64,000 nucleotides of DNA from Allobosea sp. GTDB taxonomy: Bacteria; Pseudomonadota; Alphaproteobacteria; Rhizobiales; Kaistiaceae. This document shows positions 1 to 9,621 of the stretch, one piece after another. The translations under genes and the position numbers were made by a program. Positions within the stretch are counted from its first letter, which is position 1. Each line of letters opens with the position of its first letter. The stretch is from the NCBI GenBank assembly GCA_017307955.1, contig JAFKFV010000007.1, positions 124,001 through 188,000 on the forward strand, in the 5' to 3' direction. The notes under the pieces were generated by a model that was not told the DNA's origin, searched no databases, and saw nothing but the letters and a program-made list of their open reading frames with translations.

Positions 1-315
1 CTGGCTCGCCGGGATGCGCACGATGAGCCCGTCCAGCGCGTCGCTGACGCGGATCTGGCAGGAGAGGCGCGAGTTCGGCTGCACGTCGCTGGCGAAGTCG
101 AGCATGTCCTCTTCCATCGGCTGCGGCTCGCCGGTGCGCTCGACCCAGGCCTCGTCGACATAGACATGGCAGGTGGCGCAGGCGCAGGCGCCGCCGCATT
201 CCGCCTCGATGCCGGGAACGGCGTTGCGCACCGCGTTCTCCATCACCGTCGTGCCGTTGCGGGCTTCGATGTCGTAAACCGTGCCGTCGAAGGTGATGTA
301 GGTGATCTTGGCCAT
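1..315 (-). CDS. 2Fe-2S ferredoxin (adrenodoxin type), 3' end cut by window edge
   Basis: Small soluble electron carrier of the vertebrate/ISC-type [2Fe-2S] ferredoxin family. The 105 visible codons cover nearly the whole fold. The cluster ligands are C40, C46 and C49 (in the context [12 protein letters not shown]) and C86, the C-x5-C-x2-C...C spacing typical of adrenodoxin-like ferredoxins. The sequence starts [11 protein letters not shown] from an ATG at 315. The stop codon lies just outside the window, since the family is usually about 106 residues. Partners are probably a ferredoxin reductase with a P450, or Fe-S assembly, but no partner gene is visible here. The family assignment is secure and the physiological role is not. 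Confidence 0.93.
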   Translation of the reverse strand, partial: MAKITYITFDGTVYDIEARNGTTVMENAVRNAVPGIEAECGGACACATCHVYVDEAWVERTGEPQPMEEDMLDFASDVQPNSRLSCQIRVSDALDGLIVRIPASQ

Positions 316-434
316 GGATGTCCGCGAGGATGAAGGGGCCGCAAGTCGCCGCCGATGGATCGGTCCGCGCCTTGGCGCGATGTTCCCTGTCGCTCTAGAC
401 GATTTCGCGGCGCCGTGCCAAGCGGCGCGACGCC

Positions 435-887
435 TCACCGGCCGGCGATGGCCGACCCGATGCGATCGAGCGCGGCGCCGAGGGCGGGCAGCAGTGCCTC
501 GTCGCCCGGCTCGGCCTCGACCAGCGCCGCGAGCGTCGCCACCTCGCCGCCGCCGATGGCGAGCGCAGCGCCGCGAAGGCGATGGGCGGCTGCCGATCGG
601 TCTTCGGGCGCGACCTCGCCCGCCACAAGTCGCCGCGCTTCCGGCAGGATCTCCGCCGCGAAGAGGGCGAGGAGCTCTCCGACGAGCGCGGCATCGCCGC
701 CAGCCCGGGCGCGGAGATCGTCGAGATCGAGGATGGGCGGGTTCGGGATGGGATTCTCCGCCGCAGTCCGCGGCCCTCGCCGGGTCGTTTCAGGCCGCCC
801 TGTTGCACTGCCCTCTCGCACTGCGTTCACGCCGTCGCAGAGGCTGTTGAAAGCACGGATGACGCGGCTGCGCTTCCTTGTATGCAC
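435..887 (-). CDS. HPt (histidine phosphotransfer) domain protein
   Basis: The C-terminal 100 residues form an HPt four-helix domain. The phospho-acceptor is H102 in the motif [13 protein letters not shown]. Such proteins relay phosphate between hybrid kinases and receivers. The first 50 residues are basic and low in predicted structure, so the true start may lie inside, for example GTG at 830 or 821. A TTGACA hexamer and the palindrome ATGCA-C-TGCAT at 882-892 lie at the 887 start, which also suggests a later start. The gene is divergent from the giant GPR-like gene with about 200 bp between them. No cognate kinase is adjacent, so its signalling partner is unknown. Confidence 0.72.
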   Translation of the reverse strand: MHTRKRSRVIRAFNSLCDGVNAVREGSATGRPETTRRGPRTAAENPIPNPPILDLDDLRARAGGDAALVGELLALFAAEILPEARRLVAGEVAPEDRSAAAHRLRGAALAIGGGEVATLAALVEAEPGDEALLPALGAALDRIGSAIAGR

Positions 888-1095
888 TGCATGAATGTGT
901 CAAAAGGGCAGTTGGTGGGCAAGGGTGCGGAGGCCAAATCCGACCGGGTTTCGGGCGGAGTGCGGCGGACCGTGGTGACGGTGCACGGACCTTGGTGGTC
1001 TCATGCGTCGTCGTCCCGGCATCCTCGTGCTTTCGGCGAATCGTTCTCGCCGAAGCGGCCGGTGCAGTATCGAGTACGGACGCGAGGCTTAAAGA

Positions 1096-4000
1096 ATGGT
1101 GAATACTCCGAAGTCCAAGGACCCGGCGGACGCAGTTCTCTCCGCCGTGGAGGAGGCTCTCCGGATCGATCCCGCCGCTTCGACAGCCGAGCACAACCGC
1201 GAGGGGCCGCAGAGCGGTCCGCGCGATCGCCGGCTCGAAATGCCCCGCATCAACGAACCCCTGCGAGCGACCTCGCAGGCGCCCAATCAGCCGCCGCGCC
1301 GCGCCGATTCCCCGGCAGCGCGCAAGGCGGATGCCCCTCAGGCCGCGCCCCGCGCCGCCAAGGCTGAAGCGCCCGCGCAGGCAGCCGCCGACGAGGCCGC
1401 GCCGCGCCAGCGCCGCTTCGAGCGCAAGGGCCGCCTCCCCGCGAATGACGACCGCCGCGTCGTCGGCGCCAGCCTTCCCGCCCGCCGCCCCTCGCGCCTC
1501 GTCTATCCGATCGCCGGCGCCGTCTCGATCCTGTGGATCGCCGGCATGTTGGCGATCCTCCAGGCGGCCGGCTTCGACATGTCGGCCGGCAGCATCAGCG
1601 CCGCCCAGATCGCCAATGTCGTGCTCGCCTTCGTGCTGCCGCTCGGCATCGTCTGGGGCATCGCCATCATGATCGCCCGCGGCCAGGAGATGCGGCTCGC
1701 GGCGCGGTCGATCTCGGATGTCGCGGCCCGCCTCGCCGAGCCCGAGAACGCCGCGACGGATTCCGTGGTGACGGTCAGCCAGGCGATCCGCCGCGAAGTC
1801 GCCGCCATGGGCGACGGCATCGAGCGGGCGCTCGCCCGCGCCAGCGAGCTCGAGCTCATGGTGCACAGCGAGGTCGCGGCGCTCGAGCGGTCCTATTCGG
1901 ACAACGAGCTGCGCATGCGCGGCCTCATCGACGACCTCGCCAACCAGCGCGAGGCGATCGCCGTCAATTCCGAGCGCGTGCGCGCCTCGATCGTGGCGGC
2001 GCAGGAGACGTTGGCCAAGGATCTGCGCGATGTCGGCGACCAACTCGCCGGCACGATGCTCCAGTCGGGCGCCCGCGTCACCGGCGCGATCGCCGAGAGC
2101 GGCGAGCAGCTGACCGTCTCGCTCGGCGCCGCCGGCGACGACATGATCGGCAAATTGTCGAAGCGCGGCGACGACCTCGTGCAGCGCCTCAACGGCGCCG
2201 TCGGCGAGGTTACCGAGACGCTGGCGCGCACCGGCTCGGACGTGACCGAAGCGCTGCTTCTCAGGTCCGGCGAGATCAACGAGACGCTCGAGACCACCGG
2301 CCGCACCATGGCCGACACGGTCGCCGAGCGCGGCCGCGAGGTGAACGACACCCTCGCGCGCATCACCGAGGAACTCGCCGCCGGCCTCGACCGCCGCACC
2401 ATCGACATCACCCGCTCGATCGCGCTGACCGGCAACCAGGTCGCCGAGACCATCGCGCATCACACCCGCGAGGTGAACGCGGCGCTGAAGTCGAATGCCG
2501 AGAGCCTCATCGTCGACCTGACTCTGCGCGGCCAGGAGATCACCGACAAGCTCGACGAGACCGGCTCGCGCATCGGCGAGTCGATCACGACCCGCGGCGA
2601 CGACGTCACCAGCCGCATGGCCGCCACCGGCGACCGGCTGAACGACCTGATCGCCATCGACGGCAACGCGCTCGCCGAGCGCCTCGCCGATGCCGGCGAC
2701 ACGATGTCGAACCTGATCGAGGCCCGGACGACGGCGCTGCGCGAGACGATCGACGCGGCATCGACGGCGGTGAACGAGACCTTCGACGCCCGCTCGCAGG
2801 AGCTCACCGAGCGCCTCGCCCATGTCGGCAGCGAGGTCGCCAAGGCGATTTCCGCCCGCGGCCTCAAGATCAACGAGACCATCGTCGCCTCGGGCACCGA
2901 GATCGCCGACACCATGGCCTCGCGCGCCGAGATGCTGCACGAGCGCTTCATCGCGGCGAGCCGCGAGGCGACCGAGACGATGGAGAGCCGCGGCACGGCC
3001 GTCTACGACCTCGTCATCTCGACCAGCCAGCAGCTGTCCGAGGCGATCGAGAGCCGCGGCACCGCCATTCACGAGCGCATGCTCGCGTCGGGCAACGAAC
3101 TCGCCGGCACGATCGAAAGCCGTGGCGCCGAGCTGCATGATCGCATTGTCGCCTCCGGCTCGCGCCTCGCCGACGAGATCGCGAACCGTGCCGACGAGGC
3201 GCATGCCCGCATCGTCGCCTCGGGCTCCAGCCTCGCAGACGAGATCGCCAGCCGCGCCGACGAAGCCCACGCCCGGATCGTCGCGTCCGGCTCCAGCCTC
3301 GCAGACGAGATCGCCGGCCGCGCCGACGAGGCGCATGGCCGCATCGTTTCGACGGGCGTCGGCATCGCCGAGGAGATCGCGAGCCGCGCCGAGGCCATCC
3401 ACGAGCGCATCGTCGCCTCCGGCAGCGGCCTCGCCAGCGAGATCGAAAGCCGCGCCGAGGCCGCCCATGGCCGCATCGTGACGTCCGGCACCAATCTCGT
3501 GAACGAGATCGAGAGCCGCGCCGGCGCCGCGCATGAGCGCATCGTCGCCTCCGGCTCGGGCCTCGTGAACGAGATCACCAGCCAGGCCAGCGCCGTGCAC
3601 GAGCATATCGTCGCTTCGGGCTCCAGCCTCGCCAGCGAGATCGAGAACCGCGCCAATGCGGTGCACCAGCGCATCCTCGCCTCGGGCGAGACGCTGATCG
3701 GCGACATCGCCGGCCAGATCGGCACCGTCCACGCCCAGGTCGTCACCTCGGGCTACAATGTCGCCAACGAGATCGAGAACCGCGCCAACACGGTGCATGA
3801 GCGCATCGTCGCCTCCGGCTCGGCCTTCGTCTCCGAGATCACCGGCCAGGTCGAGGCCGTGCACGAGCGCATCGTCGCCACCGGCGGCGACATCGTGGGC
3901 ACCATCGAGAGCCGCGCCACGGCGCTGCACGGCCAGATCCTCGCTTCGGGCGAGCAGCTCGTCGCCGACATCGCCGACCAGATCGGCGCGGTGCATGAGC

Positions 4001-7000
4001 AGATCGTGACCGCCGGCGGCGGTCTCGCCGAGGACATCGCGAGCCGCGGCGGCGCCGTCCATGCCGAGATCGTCGCCTCGGGCGAGCGGCTGGCGTCGGA
4101 GATCCGCACCAGCGCGGCCTCCGCCCATCAGGAGATCGTCTCGTCGGGCTATCGCCTGGCCGAGGAGATCGAGCAGCGCGGCAATGCCGTCCACGAGCGC
4201 ATAGTCGGCTCGGGCACCACGCTCGCCGACGAGATCGAGAGCCGCGCCAATGAAGCGCATGAGCGTCTCGTCGCTTCGGGTTCGGGCCTGATCGGCGAGA
4301 TCACGGGCCGCGCCACCTCGGTGCATGACGAGATCAGCCGCACGGGCCTCGAACTCGCCCGCGCCATCGAAGAGCGCGGCACCTCGGTCCACCAGCAGAT
4401 CGTCGCCTCCGGGACGAGCCTCGCCGAGGAGATCGCAACCCGCGCCGGCGCCGTCCATGAGGAGGTCAGCCGCACCGGCGACGCCCTCGCCCGGGCCATC
4501 GAGGAGCGCGGCACCGCGCTGCATCAGCAGATCCTCTCCTCCGGCAGCACGCTGTCCGGCGAGATCACGGCCCGCGCCAATGCCGCGCATGCCCAGATCG
4601 TCGCCGCCGGCACCGCGATCGTCGAGGAGATCGACAGCCGCACCGACGCCGCGCAGCAGCGGATGATCGCCACCGGCAGCGCGACGGCCGAGGAGATCGA
4701 CGCCCGTGCCGGCGCCATCCATGACCGGATCGTCGCGGCGGGCACCTCGCTGATCGACGAGATCGCCGGCCAGGCGAGCGCCACCCATGCCCGCATCGTC
4801 ACCTCCGGTGTGGAACTCGCCGAGGACATCCAGGGCCGTGCCGACGCCGCCCATCAGCGGATCGTCGAGACGTCCAGCCGCTTCGGCGATCTCATCGACG
4901 ACCGCGGCCAGGCACTGGCCACCGGTCTCGACGAGCGTTTCGCCGCTCTGCGCGACATCATCGAGGTCCGCGGCCCCGAACTGGTCACGCGCTTCGCCGA
5001 TCGCGCCAACCTGCTCGACGGCGCCCTCGCCGATCGCGTCGGCCGCTTCGGCGAGACGATGGAGCAGTCGCTGGCCGCCGCCGCCGGCATCATCGACGAT
5101 CAGGCCCGCCGGCTCGGCGAGACGATCGACGGCCGCACCGGCGAGATCAACCGCGTCCTGACGGATCGCAGCCGCGAGATCGCCGAGACCATCGCCGCCG
5201 GCCAGACCGAACTCAACGCCGTGGTCGACGAGCGGCTGGCCGACCTTTCCGGTCGCCTCGCCGATCGCACCGACGCCCTCGCCGCCATGCTGGCCGAGCG
5301 CACCGACGCGATCAACGAGACGCTCGGCCGCCACGCCATCGCGGCGACCGAGACGCTGGACGCCCGCGCCGCCGCCATGGAGAACGCGCTGGCCGCCCGG
5401 CTCAGCGACATCTCCGCGACGCTCGGCCGCGAGTCGGCCCGCGCCGCGCAGGAGATCACCGGCTCGCTCGCCGACGCCACCACCCGGCTCGCCGATTTCT
5501 CGACGAGCTCGGGCGATGCGATCCGCGCCGCCGCCGACGAAGCCTCGGAGCGTGTCGTGCGCGCCGCCGAAGGCGCCAGCTCGGTGCTCGGCCGCTCGGC
5601 CGAGGAAGCCGCGCAGCTCGTCGCCCGCTATGGCGATCTCGCCGCCGAAACGCTCGGCCGCTCGGCCGGCGAAGCCTCGACCGCCCTCGGCCGCAGCGCC
5701 GAGGACGCGGCCGGCACGCTCGTGCGCTCCGCCTCGGAAGCGACCGAACTGCTCGGCCGCTCGGCCGACGGTGCGGCCGATCGCCTGCTTCGCAGCATCG
5801 GCGACGCGTCGCAGACCCTGAACGAGACCGCGACGAGTTCGGCGAGCCTCATCGCAGAGACCGCGACCGAGGCCAGCGAGCGCTTCGCCCGTGCTTCGGC
5901 CGAGAGCCGCGAGCGCTTCGAAGCCCTCTCCGGCGAGGTCACCGGCCAGCTCGGCCGCATCTCGGCCGAGGTCGACGAGACGCTCGGTTCCCGCGCCATT
6001 GCCGCCGCCTCGGCCATCGAGGAGCGCACCCGCGCGCTGAACGAGGTGCTCGGCAGCCGCAGCGCCGAACTCGCCAGCCTGCTCGACGGCGAAGGCGGCC
6101 GCATCGTCGCGACCATGGACCGGCACGGCACCGACCTGACGCAGCGCGTCGTCTCCGTCGGCGACGCCGTGGTCGACCTGCTCGCCTCGAAGGGCAATGA
6201 AGTGGTGCAGATGGTGCTTGCCAGCACCGAGCGCGCCACCCGCTCGCTCACCGAGAGCGGCGAAGCCGTCTCGCGCCATTTCGGCGCCGCCAACGAGCGC
6301 CTGTCGGGCGATGTCGCGGGCGTCGTCGAGCGTCTCGGCCAGTCCAACGCACTGCTCGACACGCTGCTCACCCGCACGGTCGACAATCTCGACCGCATCG
6401 AGACCGGCCTCGCGGAGCGCAGCAGCGCCTTCGCCCAGTCGATCGACCGCGCCATCACCGGCACGGAGAACTCGGCCGGCGTCCTCGCGACGCAGGTCGA
6501 GACGCTGCGCGATGTCTCGCGCGACGTGATGGAGAATGTCGGCGGCGTCGCCGGCCGCTTCGAGGAGCAGGGCCGCGCCCTGCGCGAGGCTGCGCGGGCG
6601 CTCATCGAGGCCAATGCCCAGATCGAGGGTTCGGTCGATCATCGCCGCTCGGCGATCGAGGACCTCGCCCGCTCGCTCGCCGAGCGCGCGGCCGATCTCG
6701 AGGCGCGCATGAAGAGCTTCTCGGACAGCGTCGCCACGACCGTGCGCGATGCCGAGACGCGCGCCGCCGAAGTCGCCCGCCTGCTCTCGCAGTCGAGCGC
6801 CGAAGCTGCGACGGGTGTCGTCGCCAATCTGGAAAACCTGCAGCAGACGGCGTCCACCGTCGGCCGCAAGGCCATCGAGGAAGTCCGCCAGATCAACCGC
6901 ACGCTCGCGGACGAGATGAACGCCGCCGTCAGCCAGGCGACCGGCCAGTTCACTTCGGCCACCGAGGGCATGCGCGAGGTCGCCCGCTCGATCCACGACG

Positions 7001-7905
7001 ATCTCGAGGCGACCCGTGCCGAGGTCAAGCGCGGCGTGCTCGAGCTGCCCGAGGAGACCCGGGCCAGCGCCGATGCGATGCGCCGCGTCGTCTCCGACCA
7101 GCTGCAGGCGCTCGGCGAGCTCTCGGCGATCATCGGCAAGCATGGCCGCGCGCTCGACGTGTCGGTCGCTTCCGGCCAGGGCGCGACCCGTGCCCGCTTC
7201 GCCGAGCCGGCTCAGCCCGCGCAGCCGCGTCCGCAGCCGGCGGCTCCTGCCCCGGCAGCGGCTCGCCCGACGATCGCACCGGTGGCGCCCGCCGCCACGC
7301 CGCGTCCGGCCGAGCCGGCCCGCGCTCCGGCTGCCACAGCGGCCGCTCCGGCGGCTGCGCCTGCTCCGGCTCGCGCGGCTGAACCGGCCCAGCGGCCGGC
7401 CGCTGCCGCGTCGGCTCCGCGTCCCGCGGCTGCCGCGCCTGCCCCTGCAGCGAAGGCGACTGCCGAAGGTGCCGAGCCGCGCGGCTGGGTCAGCGATCTG
7501 CTGCGCCGTGCCTCGCGCGAAGAGGAGAAGCCGGCCGAGGAGGCCCGTCCGGCCGCCCGCGCCAACGGTTCGCAGGAATCGCTCGGCAATCTCTCCAGCG
7601 AGATCGCCCGCGCCATCGATCCGAAGGCGGCGAGCGAACTCTGGGAGCGTCACAATCGCGGCGAGAAGAACGTCTTCACGCGCCGCCTCTACACGCTCCA
7701 GGGCCAGCAGACCTTCGACGAGATCCGTCGCCGCTATCAGCAGGAGAAGGAGTTCCGCACGGCGGTCGACCGCTATGTGGGCGATTTCGAGCGCCTGCTC
7801 GGCGAGGTCAGCCGCCAGGACCCCGCGACGGCCGCCAACTATCTCGTATCCGATACCGGCAAGGTCTACACGATGCTCGCGCATGCGAGCGGCCGCTTCG
7901 ACTGA
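1096..7905 (+). CDS. GPR/RgsE-like growth pole ring protein (apolipoprotein-type repeats)
   Basis: 2269-residue membrane-anchored coiled-coil protein. Residues 1-130 are polar and disordered. Two transmembrane helices lie at about 135-158 and 171-195. They are followed by some 1800 residues of helical 22/11-residue repeats, an Ala/Pro-rich linker at about 2030-2130, and a compact conserved C-terminal domain (GWVSDLLRR to the end). This architecture and length match the Growth Pole Ring protein of Agrobacterium (about 2115 aa, apolipoprotein-like) and RgsE of Sinorhizobium, which organise polar growth. Function here is inferred from that match. The start is ATG with GAGG 8 nt upstream. A strong terminator follows. 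The opposite strand carries an accidental 2375-codon open frame. Confidence 0.85.
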   Translation: MVNTPKSKDPADAVLSAVEEALRIDPAASTAEHNREGPQSGPRDRRLEMPRINEPLRATSQAPNQPPRRADSPAARKADAPQAAPRAAKAEAPAQAAADEAAPRQRRFERKGRLPANDDRRVVGASLPARRPSRLVYPIAGAVSILWIAGMLAILQAAGFDMSAGSISAAQIANVVLAFVLPLGIVWGIAIMIARGQEMRLAARSISDVAARLAEPENAATDSVVTVSQAIRREVAAMGDGIERALARASELELMVHSEVAALERSYSDNELRMRGLIDDLANQREAIAVNSERVRASIVAAQETLAKDLRDVGDQLAGTMLQSGARVTGAIAESGEQLTVSLGAAGDDMIGKLSKRGDDLVQRLNGAVGEVTETLARTGSDVTEALLLRSGEINETLETTGRTMADTVAERGREVNDTLARITEELAAGLDRRTIDITRSIALTGNQVAETIAHHTREVNAALKSNAESLIVDLTLRGQEITDKLDETGSRIGESITTRGDDVTSRMAATGDRLNDLIAIDGNALAERLADAGDTMSNLIEARTTALRETIDAASTAVNETFDARSQELTERLAHVGSEVAKAISARGLKINETIVASGTEIADTMASRAEMLHERFIAASREATETMESRGTAVYDLVISTSQQLSEAIESRGTAIHERMLASGNELAGTIESRGAELHDRIVASGSRLADEIANRADEAHARIVASGSSLADEIASRADEAHARIVASGSSLADEIAGRADEAHGRIVSTGVGIAEEIASRAEAIHERIVASGSGLASEIESRAEAAHGRIVTSGTNLVNEIESRAGAAHERIVASGSGLVNEITSQASAVHEHIVASGSSLASEIENRANAVHQRILASGETLIGDIAGQIGTVHAQVVTSGYNVANEIENRANTVHERIVASGSAFVSEITGQVEAVHERIVATGGDIVGTIESRATALHGQILASGEQLVADIADQIGAVHEQIVTAGGGLAEDIASRGGAVHAEIVASGERLASEIRTSAASAHQEIVSSGYRLAEEIEQRGNAVHERIVGSGTTLADEIESRANEAHERLVASGSGLIGEITGRATSVHDEISRTGLELARAIEERGTSVHQQIVASGTSLAEEIATRAGAVHEEVSRTGDALARAIEERGTALHQQILSSGSTLSGEITARANAAHAQIVAAGTAIVEEIDSRTDAAQQRMIATGSATAEEIDARAGAIHDRIVAAGTSLIDEIAGQASATHARIVTSGVELAEDIQGRADAAHQRIVETSSRFGDLIDDRGQALATGLDERFAALRDIIEVRGPELVTRFADRANLLDGALADRVGRFGETMEQSLAAAAGIIDDQARRLGETIDGRTGEINRVLTDRSREIAETIAAGQTELNAVVDERLADLSGRLADRTDALAAMLAERTDAINETLGRHAIAATETLDARAAAMENALAARLSDISATLGRESARAAQEITGSLADATTRLADFSTSSGDAIRAAADEASERVVRAAEGASSVLGRSAEEAAQLVARYGDLAAETLGRSAGEASTALGRSAEDAAGTLVRSASEATELLGRSADGAADRLLRSIGDASQTLNETATSSASLIAETATEASERFARASAESRERFEALSGEVTGQLGRISAEVDETLGSRAIAAASAIEERTRALNEVLGSRSAELASLLDGEGGRIVATMDRHGTDLTQRVVSVGDAVVDLLASKGNEVVQMVLASTERATRSLTESGEAVSRHFGAANERLSGDVAGVVERLGQSNALLDTLLTRTVDNLDRIETGLAERSSAFAQSIDRAITGTENSAGVLATQVETLRDVSRDVMENVGGVAGRFEEQGRALREAARALIEANAQIEGSVDHRRSAIEDLARSLAERAADLEARMKSFSDSVATTVRDAETRAAEVARLLSQSSAEAATGVVANLENLQQTASTVGRKAIEEVRQINRTLADEMNAAVSQATGQFTSATEGMREVARSIHDDLEATRAEVKRGVLELPEETRASADAMRRVVSDQLQALGELSAIIGKHGRALDVSVASGQGATRARFAEPAQPAQPRPQPAAPAPAAARPTIAPVAPAATPRPAEPARAPAATAAAPAAAPAPARAAEPAQRPAAAASAPRPAAAAPAPAAKATAEGAEPRGWVSDLLRRASREEEKPAEEARPAARANGSQESLGNLSSEIARAIDPKAASELWERHNRGEKNVFTRRLYTLQGQQTFDEIRRRYQQEKEFRTAVDRYVGDFERLLGEVSRQDPATAANYLVSDTGKVYTMLAHASGRFD
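2830..4875 (+). repeat. 66-bp tandem coding repeat (22-residue helical units)
   Basis: Inside the GPR-like gene, 26 consecutive units of exactly 66 bp run from 3160 to 4875 (residues 689-1260) without a register shift. At least five more diverged 22-residue units precede them from about 2830. Conserved positions within the unit are I7, R10 (in most units), H15, I18 and G22. H15 is kept in 25 of the 26 strict units (Q in unit 23). The 22-residue period is that of exchangeable apolipoproteins and of 11/3 coiled coils. Confidence 0.9.
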
Positions 7906-7930
7906 GGCCGGCAACACGAATAGGCATCGA

Positions 7931-7953
7931 GGGGCGCTCCGGCGCCCCTTTTT
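7931..7953 (+). terminator. Rho-independent terminator after GPR-like gene
   Basis: Perfect 7-bp GC stem GGGGCGC/GCGCCCC with loop TCCG, followed directly by TTTTT. It lies 25 bp after the stop codon of the giant gene. Confidence 0.93.
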
Positions 7954-8069
7954 CTTTCGGCGCGGCGAAAGGACAGGCGGCCTGACGATTTGAGGTTCAG
8001 CCCGGCGCGGAAATCGACTAGAACCGCCTCGCTCAGGGCGTGCCCCCGCCCCCGGATTCCCGCTTCGTC

Positions 8070-9311
8070 ATGTCTTCTCACGAACCGACCGCGCCCCGCT
8101 CCCATTGGGGCGCCTTTCGTCATCGCGGCTTCGCCTATTACTGGACCGCGCGCCTCCTCGCCAATTTCTCGGTCAATGTCGTCAGCGTCGCGATCGGCTG
8201 GCAGGTCTATGACATGACCAAGGATCCACTCGATCTCGGCATCATCGGCCTCGTGCAGTTCCTGCCAGCCCTGGCGCTGGTGCTGGTCACCGGCTCGGTC
8301 GCCGACCGTTTCGATCGCCGCGTGATCATGGGGCTCTGCATGGTGGGCGAGGCGCTGGCCATGGCCGCCCTCCTCGCCTTCACGCTCTCGGGCAGCGCGA
8401 ATGTCATGATCGTCTTCGCGATCCTGCTCGGCTTCGGCGTCGTGCGCGCCTTTCTCGGGCCGGCGTCCGGCGCGCTGGCGCCCAATCTCGTGCCGCCCGA
8501 GGAACTGAGCGGCGCCATCGCCTGGAACTCGAGCTCGTGGCAGGTCGCGACCATCACCGGCCCGGTCGCCGGCGGCCTTCTCTACGGCCTCGCGCCGATG
8601 GCGCCCTATCTCGTCGCGGTGACGCTCGTGGCGATCGGCGTCGTGCTGGTGGCGCTCATCCCGCATACGCCGCAGAAACGTCTCGACGACAAGGCCAGCT
8701 GGGAAACCGTGATCGCCGGTTTCCGCTATGTCTGGCACGAGAAGATCGTCCTCGGCGCGATCTCGCTCGACCTTTTCGCCGTTCTGCTCGGCGGCGCGAC
8801 AGCGCTGCTCCCGGTCTATGCGCGCGACGTGCTCGATGTCGGCCCCTGGGGCCTCGGCTTGCTGCGCGCCGCCCCTGCCATCGGCGCTATCAGCGTCGCG
8901 CTCTGGCTGGCCTTCCATCCGGTGCGCGACCGCGCCGGCCTGCTGCTCTTCCTCTTCGTCACGGTGTTCGGCATCTTCACCGTCGTGTTCGGCCTCTCGA
9001 CGGTGACCTGGCTCTCCGTCGTCGCGCTTGTGGTCATGGGCGCGTCCGACATGGTGAGCGTCTATATCCGCGAGACCCTGATCCAGCTCTGGACGCCGGA
9101 CGCCGTGCGCGGCCGCGTCAACGCGGTCAACATGGTCTTCATCGGCGCCTCCAACGAGTTGGGCGAGTTCCGCGCCGGCGTCTCGGCGGCGCTGATCGGC
9201 GCGGTCGGCGCGGTCGTTGTCGGCGGCATCGGGACGGTCGGCATCGCGCTCATCTGGTCGCGCCTCTTCCCATCGCTCCGCCGCGCCCGCCATCTCGACG
9301 GCCGGCCATGA
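8070..9311 (+). CDS. MFS transporter, EntS/MFS_3 type exporter
   Basis: 413-residue inner-membrane major facilitator with 11-12 hydrophobic segments. The cytoplasmic loop motif between TM2 and TM3 reads GSVADRFDRRVIM, matching the MFS A-motif, and a second such loop occurs at the pseudo-repeat (DAVRGRVNAV). The sequence resembles the enterobactin exporter EntS and related drug or siderophore exporters (MFS_3). An upstream in-frame start at 8040 would add ten Pro-rich residues, and ATG 8070 (MSSHEPT) is preferred because conservation begins near it. No siderophore genes are nearby, so the substrate is unknown. It is transcribed from its own unit downstream of the terminator at 7931. Confidence 0.88.
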   Translation: MSSHEPTAPRSHWGAFRHRGFAYYWTARLLANFSVNVVSVAIGWQVYDMTKDPLDLGIIGLVQFLPALALVLVTGSVADRFDRRVIMGLCMVGEALAMAALLAFTLSGSANVMIVFAILLGFGVVRAFLGPASGALAPNLVPPEELSGAIAWNSSSWQVATITGPVAGGLLYGLAPMAPYLVAVTLVAIGVVLVALIPHTPQKRLDDKASWETVIAGFRYVWHEKIVLGAISLDLFAVLLGGATALLPVYARDVLDVGPWGLGLLRAAPAIGAISVALWLAFHPVRDRAGLLLFLFVTVFGIFTVVFGLSTVTWLSVVALVVMGASDMVSVYIRETLIQLWTPDAVRGRVNAVNMVFIGASNELGEFRAGVSAALIGAVGAVVVGGIGTVGIALIWSRLFPSLRRARHLDGRP

Positions 9312-9410
9312 GGCCGGTCGACGCGGGGCGCGAAATAATTCTGCCGCCTGATGAAACCATCCCGCGGGACGCGGCGTTAAGCCAAGGTCAAGCCGCTGGG
9401 TGGAGGCCTC

Positions 9411-9563
9411 ATGTCGACAATCATTCTCATCGTCCTGGTGATCCTGCTGATCGCCGCGCTGCCGAGCTGGCCCTACAGCTCCGGCTGGGGCTACTACCCG
9501 AGCGGTGGTCTCGGCCTCATCGTCGTCATCCTGATCATTCTCTTGCTCATGGGAAGGATCTGA
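9411..9563 (+). CDS. DUF3309 family small membrane protein
   Basis: 50-residue protein with two hydrophobic segments, MSTIILIVLVILLIAALPSW and a C-terminal LIVVILIILLLMGRI. They are joined by PYSSGWGYYPSGGLGL, the signature of DUF3309. These tiny proteins are common in Proteobacteria and have no established function. The start ATG follows GGAGG (at 9402) with 5 nt between. It stands alone between the MFS exporter and the histidine kinase. Recognition is by motif, and the role is unknown. Confidence 0.88.
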   Translation: MSTIILIVLVILLIAALPSWPYSSGWGYYPSGGLGLIVVILIILLLMGRI

Positions 9564-9621
9564 CGCGATCGTCCCTGCCGGCCGCCGTCGCGCGGCCGGC
9601 GAGGTTCGTGGCCCATCCTTC

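Noticed and set aside
790..7917. 2375-codon open frame on the strand opposite the GPR-like gene
   Set aside because: It exists because the sense codons of a repetitive, GC-rich coiled-coil gene rarely give antisense stops. Its product is low-complexity Arg/Gly/Ala/Asp-rich sequence with no recognisable domain, and the sense frame has membrane helices and a conserved end domain.
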